In this document: in pieces, positions 32,440 through 43,879 of the stretch | Position numbering within the stretch: position 1 is the first letter of the stretch | Layout of the letters: each line of letters opens with the position of its first letter | Assembly: GCA_033398695.1 (NCBI GenBank) | Contig: CM065806.1 | Span: 41,317,001-41,381,000 of the forward strand | DNA length: 64,000 nucleotides | Reading direction: 5' to 3' | From: Orobanche coerulescens | Taxonomy: Eukaryota; Streptophyta; Magnoliopsida; Lamiales; Orobanchaceae | Made by a program: the position numbers and the translations under genes | The notes under the pieces: model-generated | The model's database searches: none | What the model was told of the DNA's origin: nothing | What the model saw: the letters and a program-made list of their open reading frames with translations, nothing else

Positions 32440-32745
32440 GCGTTTTTACAAAAAACGTTGTACCATATTAGTTGAGCACAACGTTTAAATAATAAACGTT
32501 GTAGTTTAGTTAATATAACAACGTTTACGCATAAAATGTTGTCATATTTGTTATTACAACGTTTACTATATAAACGTTGCATATGGCAACAACGCTTTTA
32601 TTATAAACGTTGCATATTTGACAACGTTTAACATAAAACATTGTAATATATATTATGACAACGTTCAGCAAAACGTTGTAATCGTAGTTATACAACGTAC
32701 GAAAAAATGTTGTAGTACAAATTAAGACAACATTTAAAATATGTT
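32440..32745. repeat. Left subterminal repeats of the CACTA element
   Basis: Roughly fifteen copies of ACAACGTTT or its complement in both orientations, several paired as AACGTTGTNNNNACAACGTT. In the En/Spm family such motifs bind the smaller transposon protein; that role is carried over by analogy. Confidence 0.85.
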
Positions 32746-33425
32746 GTTAAAAATAATTATATTTATTTTTAAATTGATATCCCATTAAATTACCCTTCCT
32801 AAAAAGGAACTGAGTGTTCCGCTTATACACACATACCCATTACTCGATATTCAAGCTGTCAATTCGGGATAACAGAAGGAACGAGGTGGACCTATGAAAT
32901 CTCGCTATTTTGCGGCACGTGATGCCTAAATTTTCTGCGGATAGAAAATTCTATTTCCCGTCCCATCCCACTTTTGAGTTAAAGATAAAAATTAATAAAA
33001 ACTAAAATTAATATAACAAAAAAATGAGCAACTCGTGTCTCATATATCCCACGTACCACACGGATTGTTCCGAACCCGCTTTTATACGAAATTAGAATAT
33101 ATCCCATCCCGTTCCCTTTACATGGTGGGACGGGCCGTTTCGATTAGACCGTCATAAATTTACGACTCTATTCGACATTTATCTATCCCCTCTCCAACTT
33201 ACACGTACTTACAACAAAAACCTCCAAAATTGTTCTTAATTCTTGTACCTAACTCAAATGAAACACTAATATAAATATTATAACTATTAATTTCTAGATT
33301 AGTCGGTTTTATAAAAAAACATGTTTTTTTTTCTTGATTTTAAGAAAAAATATATTTTTCTTAAACTTGGGCGCCTAATATTTTCCTTCCCCACCCTAAT
33401 TTTTCCCTTTTTCCCTCAGAACTCA
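32746..33425. other. CACTA 5' non-coding region
   Basis: About 680 AT-rich bases without a convincing reading frame, between the subterminal repeats and a tandem repeat. It should include the promoter of the transposase gene, but I cannot point to a definite TATA box. Confidence 0.4.
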
Positions 33426-33620
33426 TTTTCCCTCAAAATCCTTTTGCGGCTCTACTACTACCCTGCCCTCAAACCCGCTCTCAAAACTCCTTTTCCCTCA
33501 AAATCCTTCCGCGGCTCTACTGCTACCCTGACCTCAAACCCGCTCTCAAAACTCCTTTTCCCTCAAAATCCTTCCGCGGCTCTACTGCTACCCTGCCCTC
33601 AATCCCGCTCTATTTCCTCT
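33426..33620. repeat. Three tandem copies of a 65 bp unit
   Basis: Units begin TTTTCCCTCAAAATCC at 33426, 33491 and 33556 and continue with CGGCTCTACTNCTACCCTG and CTCAANCCCGCTCT. Copies 2 and 3 are nearly identical; copy 1 differs at a few bases. C-rich, upstream of the transposase, likely in its promoter or 5' UTR. The ORF crossing it is open because 65 plus point changes avoid stops, not because it is a gene. Confidence 0.9.
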
Positions 33621-34059
33621 ATCGCCAAGGTCGCCGGACGGAGGTTAGCTTCTTCCTTCTATTAACGAGGTTAGCTTCAATTCAGTTTGTTTTAGGGTTT
33701 AATTTCAGTTTGGCCTAAATCTAAGGTTTTAATTTAAGGGTTTTAATTTGTAAGCCTAACTTACTTATAGTATATTATTATCGTGTTTTAGTTTGTCTGT
33801 TCAAACTATTAATTTTTATAATATGAGGATAAGCAGATTATATTTTGGGTATGTACTATGTCATGGCCCCTTGATTTGTTTTCACCTTCAAACTGTGCTA
33901 ATATTATCAACTCTTGTAGTGTCCTCGGTGAACTCGTAATTCTTATTGGATGGATAAAGCTTGTTTGAATCTGCCAAGGTTTTCATTCTAAGCTCAAATA
34001 GTAGTTTGACACTTACATGTTGTTTCGCATCGGTATGTAACATCTATATTTTGTTTGTA

Positions 34060-36988
34060 GGACAACTGCGGCATACAAAGATGGTGTAAGAAATTTTGTA
34101 GCATTAAGTATGAAAAGACTAGGGAATCCCTCTAAAATTCAATGTCCTTGTACTCGTTGTAGAAATATCAGTTACCAGACTAGTGATGATGTAGTAGCAC
34201 ACTTGGTCATGTTTGGGATGGACAAAACATACGACATTTGGATTTTTCATGGGGAAGAACGTCCTAGTACTTCGTCTAAAGTATCATGTGATCAAGATGA
34301 CTACACAGATACATATCGAATGTTTGTACACGCGCATGTTGATGAGGAAGAGATTCTGAATTATACTAAAGTAAAGGGAGATGAGGAGTTTTTGAAATTA
34401 TTGGAAGAATCGGAAACTCCATTATATCCAGGTTGTAGTGAGTATACAAAGATGACAGCAACAGTTGTGCTTTTCAAACATAAAGCTATCAACGGTATTT
34501 CTGACAAAGCCTTTACCGAGCTTCTCAAAATCTTGGTTGCCACAAAAGAATGAACTTCCTAGCTCCACATACGCCGCTAAAAAAATACTTAAGAACTTTG
34601 ACTTGGGTTATGAGAAAATACATGCATGTATCAATGATTGCTGTCTATTTAGAAAAGAGCTAGTAAATCTAGATAATTGCCCAAGATGTGGGAAATCCAG
34701 ATGGAAAATGGTAGGAAAAGGAGATGAGCGTAAAATTAAAAAGGGGGTTCCAGCTAAGGTCCTTAGATATTTTCCCATCATTCCTAGATTTAGAAGGATG
34801 TTCAGATCCGTAGAAAATTCTGAACAATTATTGTGGCATAGCAATCATCATAGTAATGATAACATGATGCGACATCCAGTTGACTCGCCTCAGTGACAAT
34901 CAATTGATAATAAATGGCCTTGTTTTGCATCTGAGCATCAAAATTTAAGACTTGGACTTGCTACAGATGGATTCAATCCTTATAGTAATCTAAGTTCTAC
35001 ACATAGTTTCTTGCCCATGATGCTTGTTAATTACAACCTCCCCCTTGGCTCTGAATGAAAAGAGAAAATCTAATGTTAACTTTGTTAATTCCTGGGCCAA
35101 AACAACTAGGAAATGATATTGATGTATATTTAAGGCCATTGATTGAAGATTTGAAAGAATTATGGATTAGTGGAGTTGAGGTGTACGATGCTCATACAAA
35201 GAGCATGTTTAATATGAGGGTCATTCTCATGTGGACGATTAATGATTTTCCAGCTTATGGAAATCTAGCTGGGTGTAGAACTAAGGGTAAGACAGCATGT
35301 CCTATTTGTGGTGTTAATACTTGTTCAAATGTGCATATATGGGTCATCAACGGTTTCTTGTATCCGATCATCCTTACCGAAAAAAAAAGAGTTGGTTTGA
35401 TGGAACCATTGAAAAGAGAGGGAAGCCTCCTATATTGACTGGTTCTGAAGTTTTAAGAGTTGTTAGTGAGATTGATAATGATTTCGGTAAAAGGGATGAA
35501 ATGAGCAATGATGAACAAACGAGACAAGGAAGGGGAAAAGGTAAAGTACAGAAGAAGAGGAGGAAGAGGAGTAATGATGAAGAAACAGGACAAGGAAGGG
35601 GAAAAGGTAAAGGACAGGAGAAGAAGAAGAAGAAGAAGAGGAAGAGTAACAATAAAAGAAATAAAGTGAATGTGATTATGTGGAAGAAAAAAACAATTTT
35701 TTTTTAGTTGCCGTATTACGAGGTATAATAAATTTTTATCTTTAATAATATGCACAATATAATGATATGGTTAGTAGTTGTTAAACTTATATAAATGTTT
35801 TTGTTTTCTGTATTTGTCCGTACGCCCTTTATCTGGATTTAATGCATGTTGAAAAGAATTGTGGTGAGAGTTTAGTTTGCACTTTGCTTGATATAAAAGG
35901 AAGATCAAAAGATGGTCATAACGCTCGTAAAGACTTGGAAACTATGGGAATTCGGACAGACTTGCACCCAAAGATTGATGAGAGTAATAAGATACTCCTT
36001 CCACCCGCTCAACATACTTTAACAAGTTCTGAGTTGGAGACATTTTATTGGAGATTAAGAAATTTAAAGGTTCCGGACGGGTATAGCTCAAATATTGCGA
36101 ACTATTTTTCAAAAAATGAAAAGATACTTGGACTCAAGTCCCATGATTACCATGTATTGATGCAACAGTTATTACCCGTCGCATTGAGAGGAATTTTACC
36201 AAAAGGGCCAAGAAATGCATTAATTCATTTCTGCTCATTTTTCTACGATATTAGCCAAAGAGTGATCGATATAGAAAAAATTGAAGCTGCTAAAGAAGAC
36301 ATAATTGAGACATTGTGTATGCTTGAAAGATATTTTCCTCCTTCATTCTTTGATATTATGATTCACTTGACAATACATTTAGGATGCGAAACTCATTTTT
36401 GTGGACCAAATCAATTCCATTGGATGTATCCATTTGAAAGGTATACAAATTCTATTAATTAATTATCCAATACTATGTTTGAAAGATATTTACCCTTTTC
36501 ACAATTTCCATTCAATCTTTTTAGATTTATGAAGACGTGCAAGGAATATGTTAGAAATCCTGCACGACCTGAAGGATGCATATGTGAAAACTATCTTGCC
36601 GAAGAGTTCATGAGATTTTGTAATGAGTACATTAAGAAAGGTCCTGCAATCGGTGAAACACAGAATCGTAATGAGGAGTATCAAAATGAAAAAACATTCG
36701 AAGGCCGATTTATTTCTAAAGGAGTTCATACTACATTGTCTGATGAAGACATGCAAAATGGTCATCGATATGTGTTGTTTAATACGGAAGAAGTTGAACC
36801 ATACGAAGAGTAAGTTTAATTTTAAAAAAAAACTGTCCAACTTGCTTCTTAGGATTTTTTCTTTTAACTCTTTCTTATTTTAGGATGCGTATGGAAGAGC
36901 TAAAAATGTTACATCCTAATCTATCTGATGAAGAAATTTTAAAGATGCATTCAGAAACTTTTTCTAATTGGTTTGCAGATAAGGTTTT
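34060..36988 (+). pseudogene. TNP2-like CACTA transposase, 5' part
   Basis: Catalytic transposase of the CACTA element. Blocks in order: N-terminal transposase-associated zinc-finger region (CPCTRCRN, then DVVAHLVMFGMDKTYDIWIFHGE; 34143-34255); Transposase_21 region (CINDCCLFRKELVNLDNCPRC, 34630; LGLATDGFNPYSNLSSTHSF, 34960; LLIPGPK and TINDFPAYGNLAG, 35085-35270; DHPYRKKKSWFDGTIEKRGK, 35365); DUF4218 (LPVALRGILPKGPRNALIHF, 36175; YFPPSFFDIMIHLTIHLGCE and FHWMYPFERY, 36330-36440); start of DUF4216 (EEFMRFCNEY to EEILKMHSETFSNW). Introns are likely at about 35730-35830, 36440-36470 and 36811-36883. Frameshifts near 34540, 35045 and 35330 and stops at about 34894 and 35060 break it. A Lys/Arg-rich insertion lies at 35520-35700. 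Confidence 0.9.
35520..35700 (+). repeat. Purine-rich, Lys/Arg-coding repeat inside the transposase
   Basis: Two copies of a unit reading (AC)GACAAGGAAGGGGAAAAGGTAAA are followed by a run of AAG codons. The encoded segment includes QGRGKGKVQKKRRKRS, QGRGKGKGQEKKKKKKRKS and ends WKKKTIFF, where related transposases resume. It looks like a lineage-specific expansion of a nuclear-localisation-like region. Confidence 0.7.
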
Positions 36989-38965
36989 TGTAACACCCCG
37001 AGATATTCAGAGTATATTACAGCACCGTGGGCCCCTACATGGGACCCACCAGGCTACAATCACGAAAACCCCACTCGACCAACATCGGTTAGTGAGGACA
37101 CACATTTAAATGACATGACATAAAAAGATACGCCTGGAGCAACCGGAAAAATAAGCATCACCCGACAATGTAACAATTTTAAAGTAATACAATACGGAGT
37201 TTGAAATGAAAAGCCTAAGTACTCGCGAGTACAATCTACAAGTTTATAATTGTGAGAACAACCAATTCGAAATGGACAAAAGAAATAAAAAGACCCAAAT
37301 ACACATGTCAACGACCCTGGCCAACGTCCTCGTACTGTCTAGGTGCCCGCTCGTCCGTATAATCATAACCTGAAATCCATAAAAAGAATTTCCCCAAAAC
37401 GGGTCCCCAAAGGGGTTAGCAATTACGCTAGTACAAGTAGTCAAGGCAAACCAATCGCTTACACATTTCATAGTACATGCACCAATAACATTTCAAAACC
37501 AAAACCAGACATGTCTTTTCCGGAAACAAACAGTCACAATTAATTTGCCTAGGACCGGGACGAAGACACGAATCCCACTCGAGGCCTCTAAGGACCCTAC
37601 CGAGCTGGCCACATTCATAAAACAAATCAAGCACCACACGTCACCTAGGACCGGGACGAAGCTACGAATCCCACTCGAGGCCTCTAAGGACCCTCCCGAG
37701 CTGGCTAGCGAATCAAACTCATGAATCCAGGACGAAGCCATAGATTCCCTCGAGGCCCCGTCGGACCCTCCCGAGGTGAGTAAAGCACACACAATATACA
37801 TTACTATTTCATGTTAAGCATAAAGGTTTCCAAGAATTACTTGCCTTGAGTAATTGATGACGCAACGAACGGAAAGGATAATCACCGACGAACGCTAAGA
37901 ACCAACGGAACCGAACCTAACAATTTGAAGAACATAATCACAACCAACTCTAGACGAATACGGAAATGGAATACCCCCGAGAACCCGCCTACGATTCATG
38001 TATATTCGTACAAAAACAACAACGAGGGCGGATCACAACCAAACCCTCTCGATTCCGTAAAAACCACAAAATATACCATGAATCCGTAGGAAAGTTAATG
38101 ATACTAACAATATTAATCGTATTAATCAAGAATCCACCAACAAAACGGAAAGAATCGGACAAAAACCCCAAAATCCCCAATTATCCAAAAGGTAGGGTTC
38201 CAAGAGATATTACCTTGAAGATTCAAGTATTTAGATTCGTAGAACACATGTTGGATTGATTATCCTAAGCTTCACAACCGAAGAAGAATGATGAAAATAA
38301 ATCCCCAATTGATGAATGATGAGAAGCTCTCCTCATCTCTCACTCTCTCGCGTAAATGGAAGAAGAAGGAAAATGAGTGCTCTCGCTCAAAACAACACGA
38401 TTATAGAGGGTTGACCGCATTGTGTGCCGCGGCACGAGCCAAAAATTGCTCCTGTGGTTCGGCGGTGTCATGCTCACCGACATGTGCCGCGGTGCAGTCG
38501 GGTTTTGGCCGAAAATGCCACACGAGTGTGCCGCGGCCGGTCGGGTGTCTTTGCGGCACCGACTTCGCCTTGTGCGCGGCACAGACGGGTGTGCCGCGGC
38601 ATCGACTGGAAGTGTGCCGCGGCACGGACGGTGCGCCGCGGCACACATCTGATCGCTCGCCAAGAATCGGAGAAATGTGTGTGCCGCGGCGCACACACCT
38701 TGTGTCGCGGCCCACACCCCCTTTGGGTCCTAAATGATGAAAATCATCCGGGAAGAGAATAAAAGCAATAGGAATCAATATTTGGGAACCAATAACACGA
38801 AATGGATCCACGGTAACCCCGAAATGGCGGTTCCGCACAACAATAACGAGAATACAGTTCAACAGATGACAGGAAGGATACACTGAAAGATACACGAGGG
38901 TCATTACGATCGAGAAATACACCAAAAATGAAAATACAAGGGAAAGAAAAAATGCGGATATTACA
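36989..38965 (-). repeat. 3' LTR of gypsy D (1.98 kb)
   Basis: Plus-strand TGTAACACCCCGAGATATTC to GCGGATATTACA. It contains the GTGCCGCGGCAC palindrome array (38424-38712), a TATA-like CTCTATAATCG (38399-38409), three GGGACGAAGC-x-ACGAATCC modules around 37556-37740, and the GCTAACCCCTTTGGGG hairpin (37405-37419). It pairs with 43880-45895 nearly base for base apart from several indels in the array. Confidence 0.93.
38424..38712. repeat. Palindrome array, consensus GTGCCGCGGCAC, in 3' LTR of D
   Basis: About ten copies with core CCGCGG, some degenerate. Several units present in the 5' LTR array are missing here, with breakpoints falling at the palindromes. Overlapping long ORFs in all frames are artefacts of the GC-rich repeat. 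Confidence 0.88.
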
Positions 38966-38982
38966 TTCTACCCCTCTAAAAA
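38966..38982 (-). other. Polypurine tract of gypsy D
   Basis: The minus strand reads TTTTTAGAGGGGTAGAA directly before the 3' LTR. Confidence 0.8.
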
Positions 38983-39000
38983 CAAGTTTCGTCCCGAAAC

Positions 39001-42000
39001 TTAAGAAACAAACAACTCAGGGTACCTAGCACGCATGCTATCCTCGGTTTCCCAAGTTGCCTCCTCGACACCGTGTCTTGACCATTGCACCTTGACTAAG
39101 GGAATGGTCTTATGCCTCAGTCGTTTCTCACGATGCTCCAAAATCTTCAAGGGACGTTCTTCAAAAGTAATATCCTCGGCGACATCAATCTCACCATAAT
39201 CGATGACGTGATTCGGATCCGGGACATATTTCCTCAGCTGGGAAACATGGAAAACGTTATGAACACGACTCAAGGCCGGAGGAAGCGCCAAACGATATGC
39301 CAAATCACCGACTCGCTCAAGAATCTCGAAGGGTCCAATAAATCTCGGACTCAACTTCCCTTTCTTCCCGAAGCGAAAAACTCCTCTCGTCGGTGACACC
39401 TTTAGCAAAACGTGGTCTCCCACCTCGAATTCTAAAGGTCGAAGATGGACATCGGCATATGACTTCTGTCGACTTTGGGCAGTCAACATCCGTTCCCGAA
39501 TTAATTCTATCTTCCGCCTCGTCTCTAAAACGACCTCCGGTTCGGTCCCGACTAAATCGGACGCCTCATTCCAACAAATCGGTGATCGACATCGCCGCCC
39601 ATAGAGTACCTCATACGGTGCCATCCGAATCGACGCGTGCCAACTATTGTTGTACGTGAATTCTATTAATGGCAAATGCTCCTCCCAGTTGCTACTCCAG
39701 TCGAGAGCACAAGCACGCAACATATCCTCGAAAGTCTGGATAGTGCGTTCCGACTGTCCATCTGATTGGGGATGAAAAGAGGTACTCAAATGCAAACGGG
39801 TACCCAACGCCTTATGCACCGCCTGCCAAAAGTGCGATACGAAGCGGCCATCACGATCCGAAACAATAGACTTTGGAGTACCGTGAAGCTTCACAATCTG
39901 CGCAATGAACACACGAGCCAACTTTTCTGGACCCCAAGTGTCCTTGATGCCCAGAAAATGTGCCGAATTGGTCAGACGATCAACAATCACCCATACCATA
40001 TTCATGCCTGACCTCGATCTCGGCAAACTCATAACAAAATCCATCGATATATCTTCCCATTTCCATTCTGGAACGGGAAGTGACTGTAATAACCCAGCCG
40101 GTCGCTGATGCTCGATTTTGACCTGCTGACAAGTCAAGCATCTCGCTACAAACTGTGCGACCTCCTCCTTCATATCATTCCACCAGAAATTCCTCCTCAG
40201 GTCCTTGCACATCTTACTCGAACCAGGATGAACGGAATAAGGTGTAGCATGGGCTTCACGCAGAATACTCTGTCTCAACTCTGAGTCGTTCGGCACACAA
40301 AGCCGACTCTGAAATCTCAAAACACCATCCTCGTGAATCAAAAATCCAGGAGACTTTCCCTTAAGAAAGTTCTGTCGGATTTGAGTAATCATCGGGTCCT
40401 CTAATTGTTTCAGCTTAATTTCATCGATCAAAGACGACGAAATCTCTAAAGCACAAAGTTGCCCGACAGCCCCAGGCAACAAAACCTCAACATCTAACTC
40501 GATCAAAGCCCGCCGAAGCTCAGACTGAGACGTAAGGACCTCAAGCGTTCGTAACGCAATCGGTTTCCGTCTCAAGGCGTCGGCCACGACGTTCGCCTTG
40601 CCCGGATGATAAAGGATTTCGAGGTCATAATCCTTAATCAGCTCTAACCACCTCCTCTGTCTCATATTTAACTCTCGCTGAGTAAATATGTACTTCAGAC
40701 TTTTATGATCTGTAAAAATATGACATGTAGAGCCGAAAAGATAGTGACGCCAAATCTTGAGCGCGAAAACAACTGCCGCTAACTCCAAATCATGAGTAGG
40801 GTAGTTCAGCTCATACGGCCTCAACTGTCTCGACGCATAAGAGATGGTCTTGCCGTGCTGCATCAATACGCACCCAAGACCCTGACCCGAAGCATCGCTA
40901 TAAACGGAAAAATGCTCGTTGCCACATGGCAACGCTAAAACTGGGGCTGAGTTCAAACGCTTCTTCAGCTCCTCAAAACTGGACTACCTCTCGTCACTCC
41001 AGACGAATTTCTCGGATTTCTGGAGCAACTGTGTAAGTGGCCGAGCTAGTTTCGAGAAACCCTCGACGAACCTACGGTAGTAGCCAGCTAATCCCAAGAA
41101 ACTACGGACCTTCTTCACACTTGTGGGCGGTGCCCAATCCAACACTGCCTCAATCTTCTGCGGATCCACTCGAACTCCCTCGGCTGAAATCACGTGACCC
41201 AAAAACATCCCTTCCTTCAGCCAGAACTCACATTTCGAGAACTTCGCATAGAGTTTCTCGGCCCTCAAAATGTTTAACACTATCCGCAAATGATGGGCAT
41301 GCTCTTCCTCATTCCTCGAATAGATAAGAATATCGTCAATGAAGACGACGACACACTTATCCAGATACTCGATAAAGACTTTGTTCATCAACTGCATGAA
41401 CACCGCCGGCGCATTAGTTAACCCGAAAGGCATAACTACAAACTCATAATGTCCGTATCTCGTCCGAAAAGTTGTTTTCGGCACATCGGACTCCCTCACC
41501 CGGAGCTGATAGTACCCCGATCTCAAATCAACCTTTGAGAATACCGCCGCTCCCTACAACTGATCGAACAAGTCATCAATCCTCGGCAAAGGATACTTGT
41601 TCTTGATGGTCACCTTGTTCAGTTTGCGATAGTCGATACACAAACGCAGTGAACCATCCTTCTTACGCACAAACAGGACCGGTGCGCCCCAAGGCGAGGC
41701 GCTAGGTCGAACATACCCCGACTCAAGAAGTTCACTCAACTGTTTCTTCAACTCGGTCATCTCTGAAGGTGCCATGCGATACGGCGCCTTCGAAATTGGA
41801 GTCGCGCCCGGCTCTAACTCTATAGCAAACTCGACCTCACGATCCGGTGGCAATCCCGGTAACTCGTCAGGAAAAACATCAGGAAACTCACTAACGACCG
41901 GAATCGACGAAAACTCGACTCCACCATTCTCCGCCTTCAAGGCGTAGCACCAATAACCAGTACACCCCTTTCGCAAGAGTTTCATCGCCTTCAAGGCGTT

Positions 42001-42480
42001 AATAACAAACTTCTGGTTTCTCTTTCGCCCCGCGAAAGAGTGTTCAGTGCCATCCTCGGCTAACATGGTAATGATCCTCGTGCGGTAGTTCATGATTGCA
42101 CCATGCCGCTCGAGCCAATCATCCCCGAGAATCAAATCCTCACCCTCGATACACACAACAATAAGATTAGAGGGCCAGACCCTGTCACAAATAAACACAG
42201 AACAGTCCCGGACCTCTCGATCACCGACAATTCTATCACCGCTAGGAAGTTTAATGATGAAAGGCTCGCAAGGTGACAAGCAGTCGAGACTCAAACGGAG
42301 TACACACTCTAGAGAAATGAATGAATGCGTAGCACCCGAATCAAAAAGCACACTCACAGGGTGAGAATGGATATGAACGGTACCTGTCGCCACAGTAGCC
42401 GCTGGGTCATCGGCCCTCCTCATCTCGTATATACGCGGCTGGGCAGAGCCGACACTGGAAGCTCCTCCTCTAGCGGGTTG
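39001..42480 (-). pseudogene. Gypsy D pol: protease, RT, RNase H, integrase, chromodomain-like tail
   Basis: Same frame throughout with TAG codons at 41554-41556 (between the first RT block and [11 protein letters not shown]) and 40984-40986 (before RNase H). Both stand where the A'/B pol has glutamine. Protease [10 protein letters not shown] (about 42345) and [15 protein letters not shown] with [35 protein letters not shown] and F-I-D-D (about 41340); RNase H YSDASGQGLGCVLMQ (about 40900). Integrase HHCC ends CLTCQQVK (about 40120), with D in ISMDFV, D in SDRDGRFVSHFW and E in GQSERTIQTFEDMLR. The tail VQWSRHGVEEATWETEDSMR is chromodomain-like. Apart from the two stops it appears full length. 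Confidence 0.93.
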
Positions 42481-42534
42481 ACCCCGACCCCTACCTCGGC
42501 CGGCACTCGGCGGTGGCGGCGGAGCGAAAGAGCC

Positions 42535-43639
42535 CTAGTTCACACTCGGTTCCATAAGTGCTGGGTGAGAAGAACGGGCGCCGCGAAACTGTCTGAGCTT
42601 CTCGCAAAAAGAAGCCTTGTGGCCCGACTGACCACAAGTATGACAAGTTAAAGGTGGACGAAGACAATCCCGGATCACGTGGCCTGGCTTGCCACAGTTA
42701 AAGCATCTGGGGTCCCAGACGAAGGTTCCGGCGGCACTTCGGAAACTCCCAGAGAAACGAGCCGTACCACCCGTAGAAATGTTTACAGGTTGAGATTTCT
42801 GCTGGCCTCCACTCTTGGGACCAGAAAAATTTCCGGTCGACTTCTGCTTCTTGCTCTCACGAGCCACATCACTAGCCGTCACGGACATATCATAAGCAAG
42901 AGCTCGACTCTGATAATCCTTAAAAGTAGTGCAGACGAGTCCTAACATATAGTCCCGAATGGACAGCTTCATCCTCGTGGAAAAGTGAAAAATTTTGTCG
43001 CTCTCTTCGACAACTTGGGTCTTCACATAGCCCAATTCCTTGTTAAAATCGGCAATGGCTTGAGATACGGGGATATCCCGTGGTTGAGCATCATAGAAAG
43101 CGTGTACCCGAGCCTGTCGACGCCACGGCAATATTCGGTCTCCATCGATTCCTGAAATTCGGCCCACGAAGCAACATGATCTTTGGGCCCCACGGCTTCC
43201 CACCAATCCATAGCGTCCCCAGTGAGAAAGTACTGGGCAATAGGGACCTTACGGTCCTCGGGACAGTTGGTGGCAACGAAGACTTTAGATATCTCCTTGA
43301 TCCATCCTTCCCAGCCGATCGGGTCCGAAGCTCCCGAAAACTGAGGAGGATGCATCTTGATGACATCCTGAAGCCAGCGATCCGCTCCGACCCGATTAGC
43401 ATGGGCCTGATCGGGGTTCTGGACCACCTGAGCTATAGCCGCCATCTGGTTAACCATTTGCTGCATAACAGCCGCAATACCAAGATCGGCGCGCTCCTGA
43501 GAAGAAGCATGACTGTGACGGTCGCCGGTACTGCTGGCTCCCGAAGAATGCGACGTGGCCGCCCCACCGGCTGCCCCACGTCCTCGGCCGCATCCACGAC
43601 CACGACCACGACCACGACCACGGTTTCCTCCGGCATCCA
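42535..43639 (-). pseudogene. Gypsy D gag with one frameshift
   Basis: Starts [20 protein letters not shown] at 43639. The gag core (APIAQYFLTGDAMDWWEAVG-like, 43250-43190) is followed by a frameshift near 43120-43135, after METEYC. The second frame continues (ARVHAFYDAQPRDIPVSQAI) through two complete zinc knuckles, CFNCGKPGHVIRDC and CHTCGQSGHKASFC, to a TAG at 42535-42537 in the gag-protease linker. The Arg/Gly head is encoded by a hexanucleotide-like CGTGGT/CGTGGC repeat. Confidence 0.9.
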
Positions 43640-43860
43640 TACTGGTGTTAAGAGATAGCAGAAGTATATTGATGATGAGTAAGGGAGGAAAAAGCAACCA
43701 CGATTCGAAAAGCGAAAATACTATGCAAGAAAACAAAAGACCGAATAAGAAAACTTACGAGCACTGGAAGTACCGAGATGCTGGCAGCGGTGTGACAATG
43801 TGCAAAACAAAACACAACTAGACCCAAATAACCAACAAGCCTAGGTATCCATAAACCTAG

Positions 43861-43874
43861 ATGCTCCGATACCA
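43861..43874 (-). other. Primer-binding site of gypsy D
   Basis: The minus strand reads TGGTATCGGAGCAT five bases from the LTR, initiator tRNA-Met type. Confidence 0.87.
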
Positions 43875-43879
43875 TTTTC

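Noticed and set aside
37966..38259. 97-codon ORF present in both D LTRs (also 44854-45147)
   Set aside because: Conserved only because the LTRs are young copies of each other; no recognisable domain.
38288..38925. Several long overlapping ORFs (up to about 170 codons) on both strands across the D LTR array, and likewise at 45178-45855, 58456-59007 and 63051-63707
   Set aside because: GTGCCGCGGCAC repeats lack stop codons in every frame. The translations are Cys/Arg/Pro/Ala-rich repeats with no domain and lie in LTRs.
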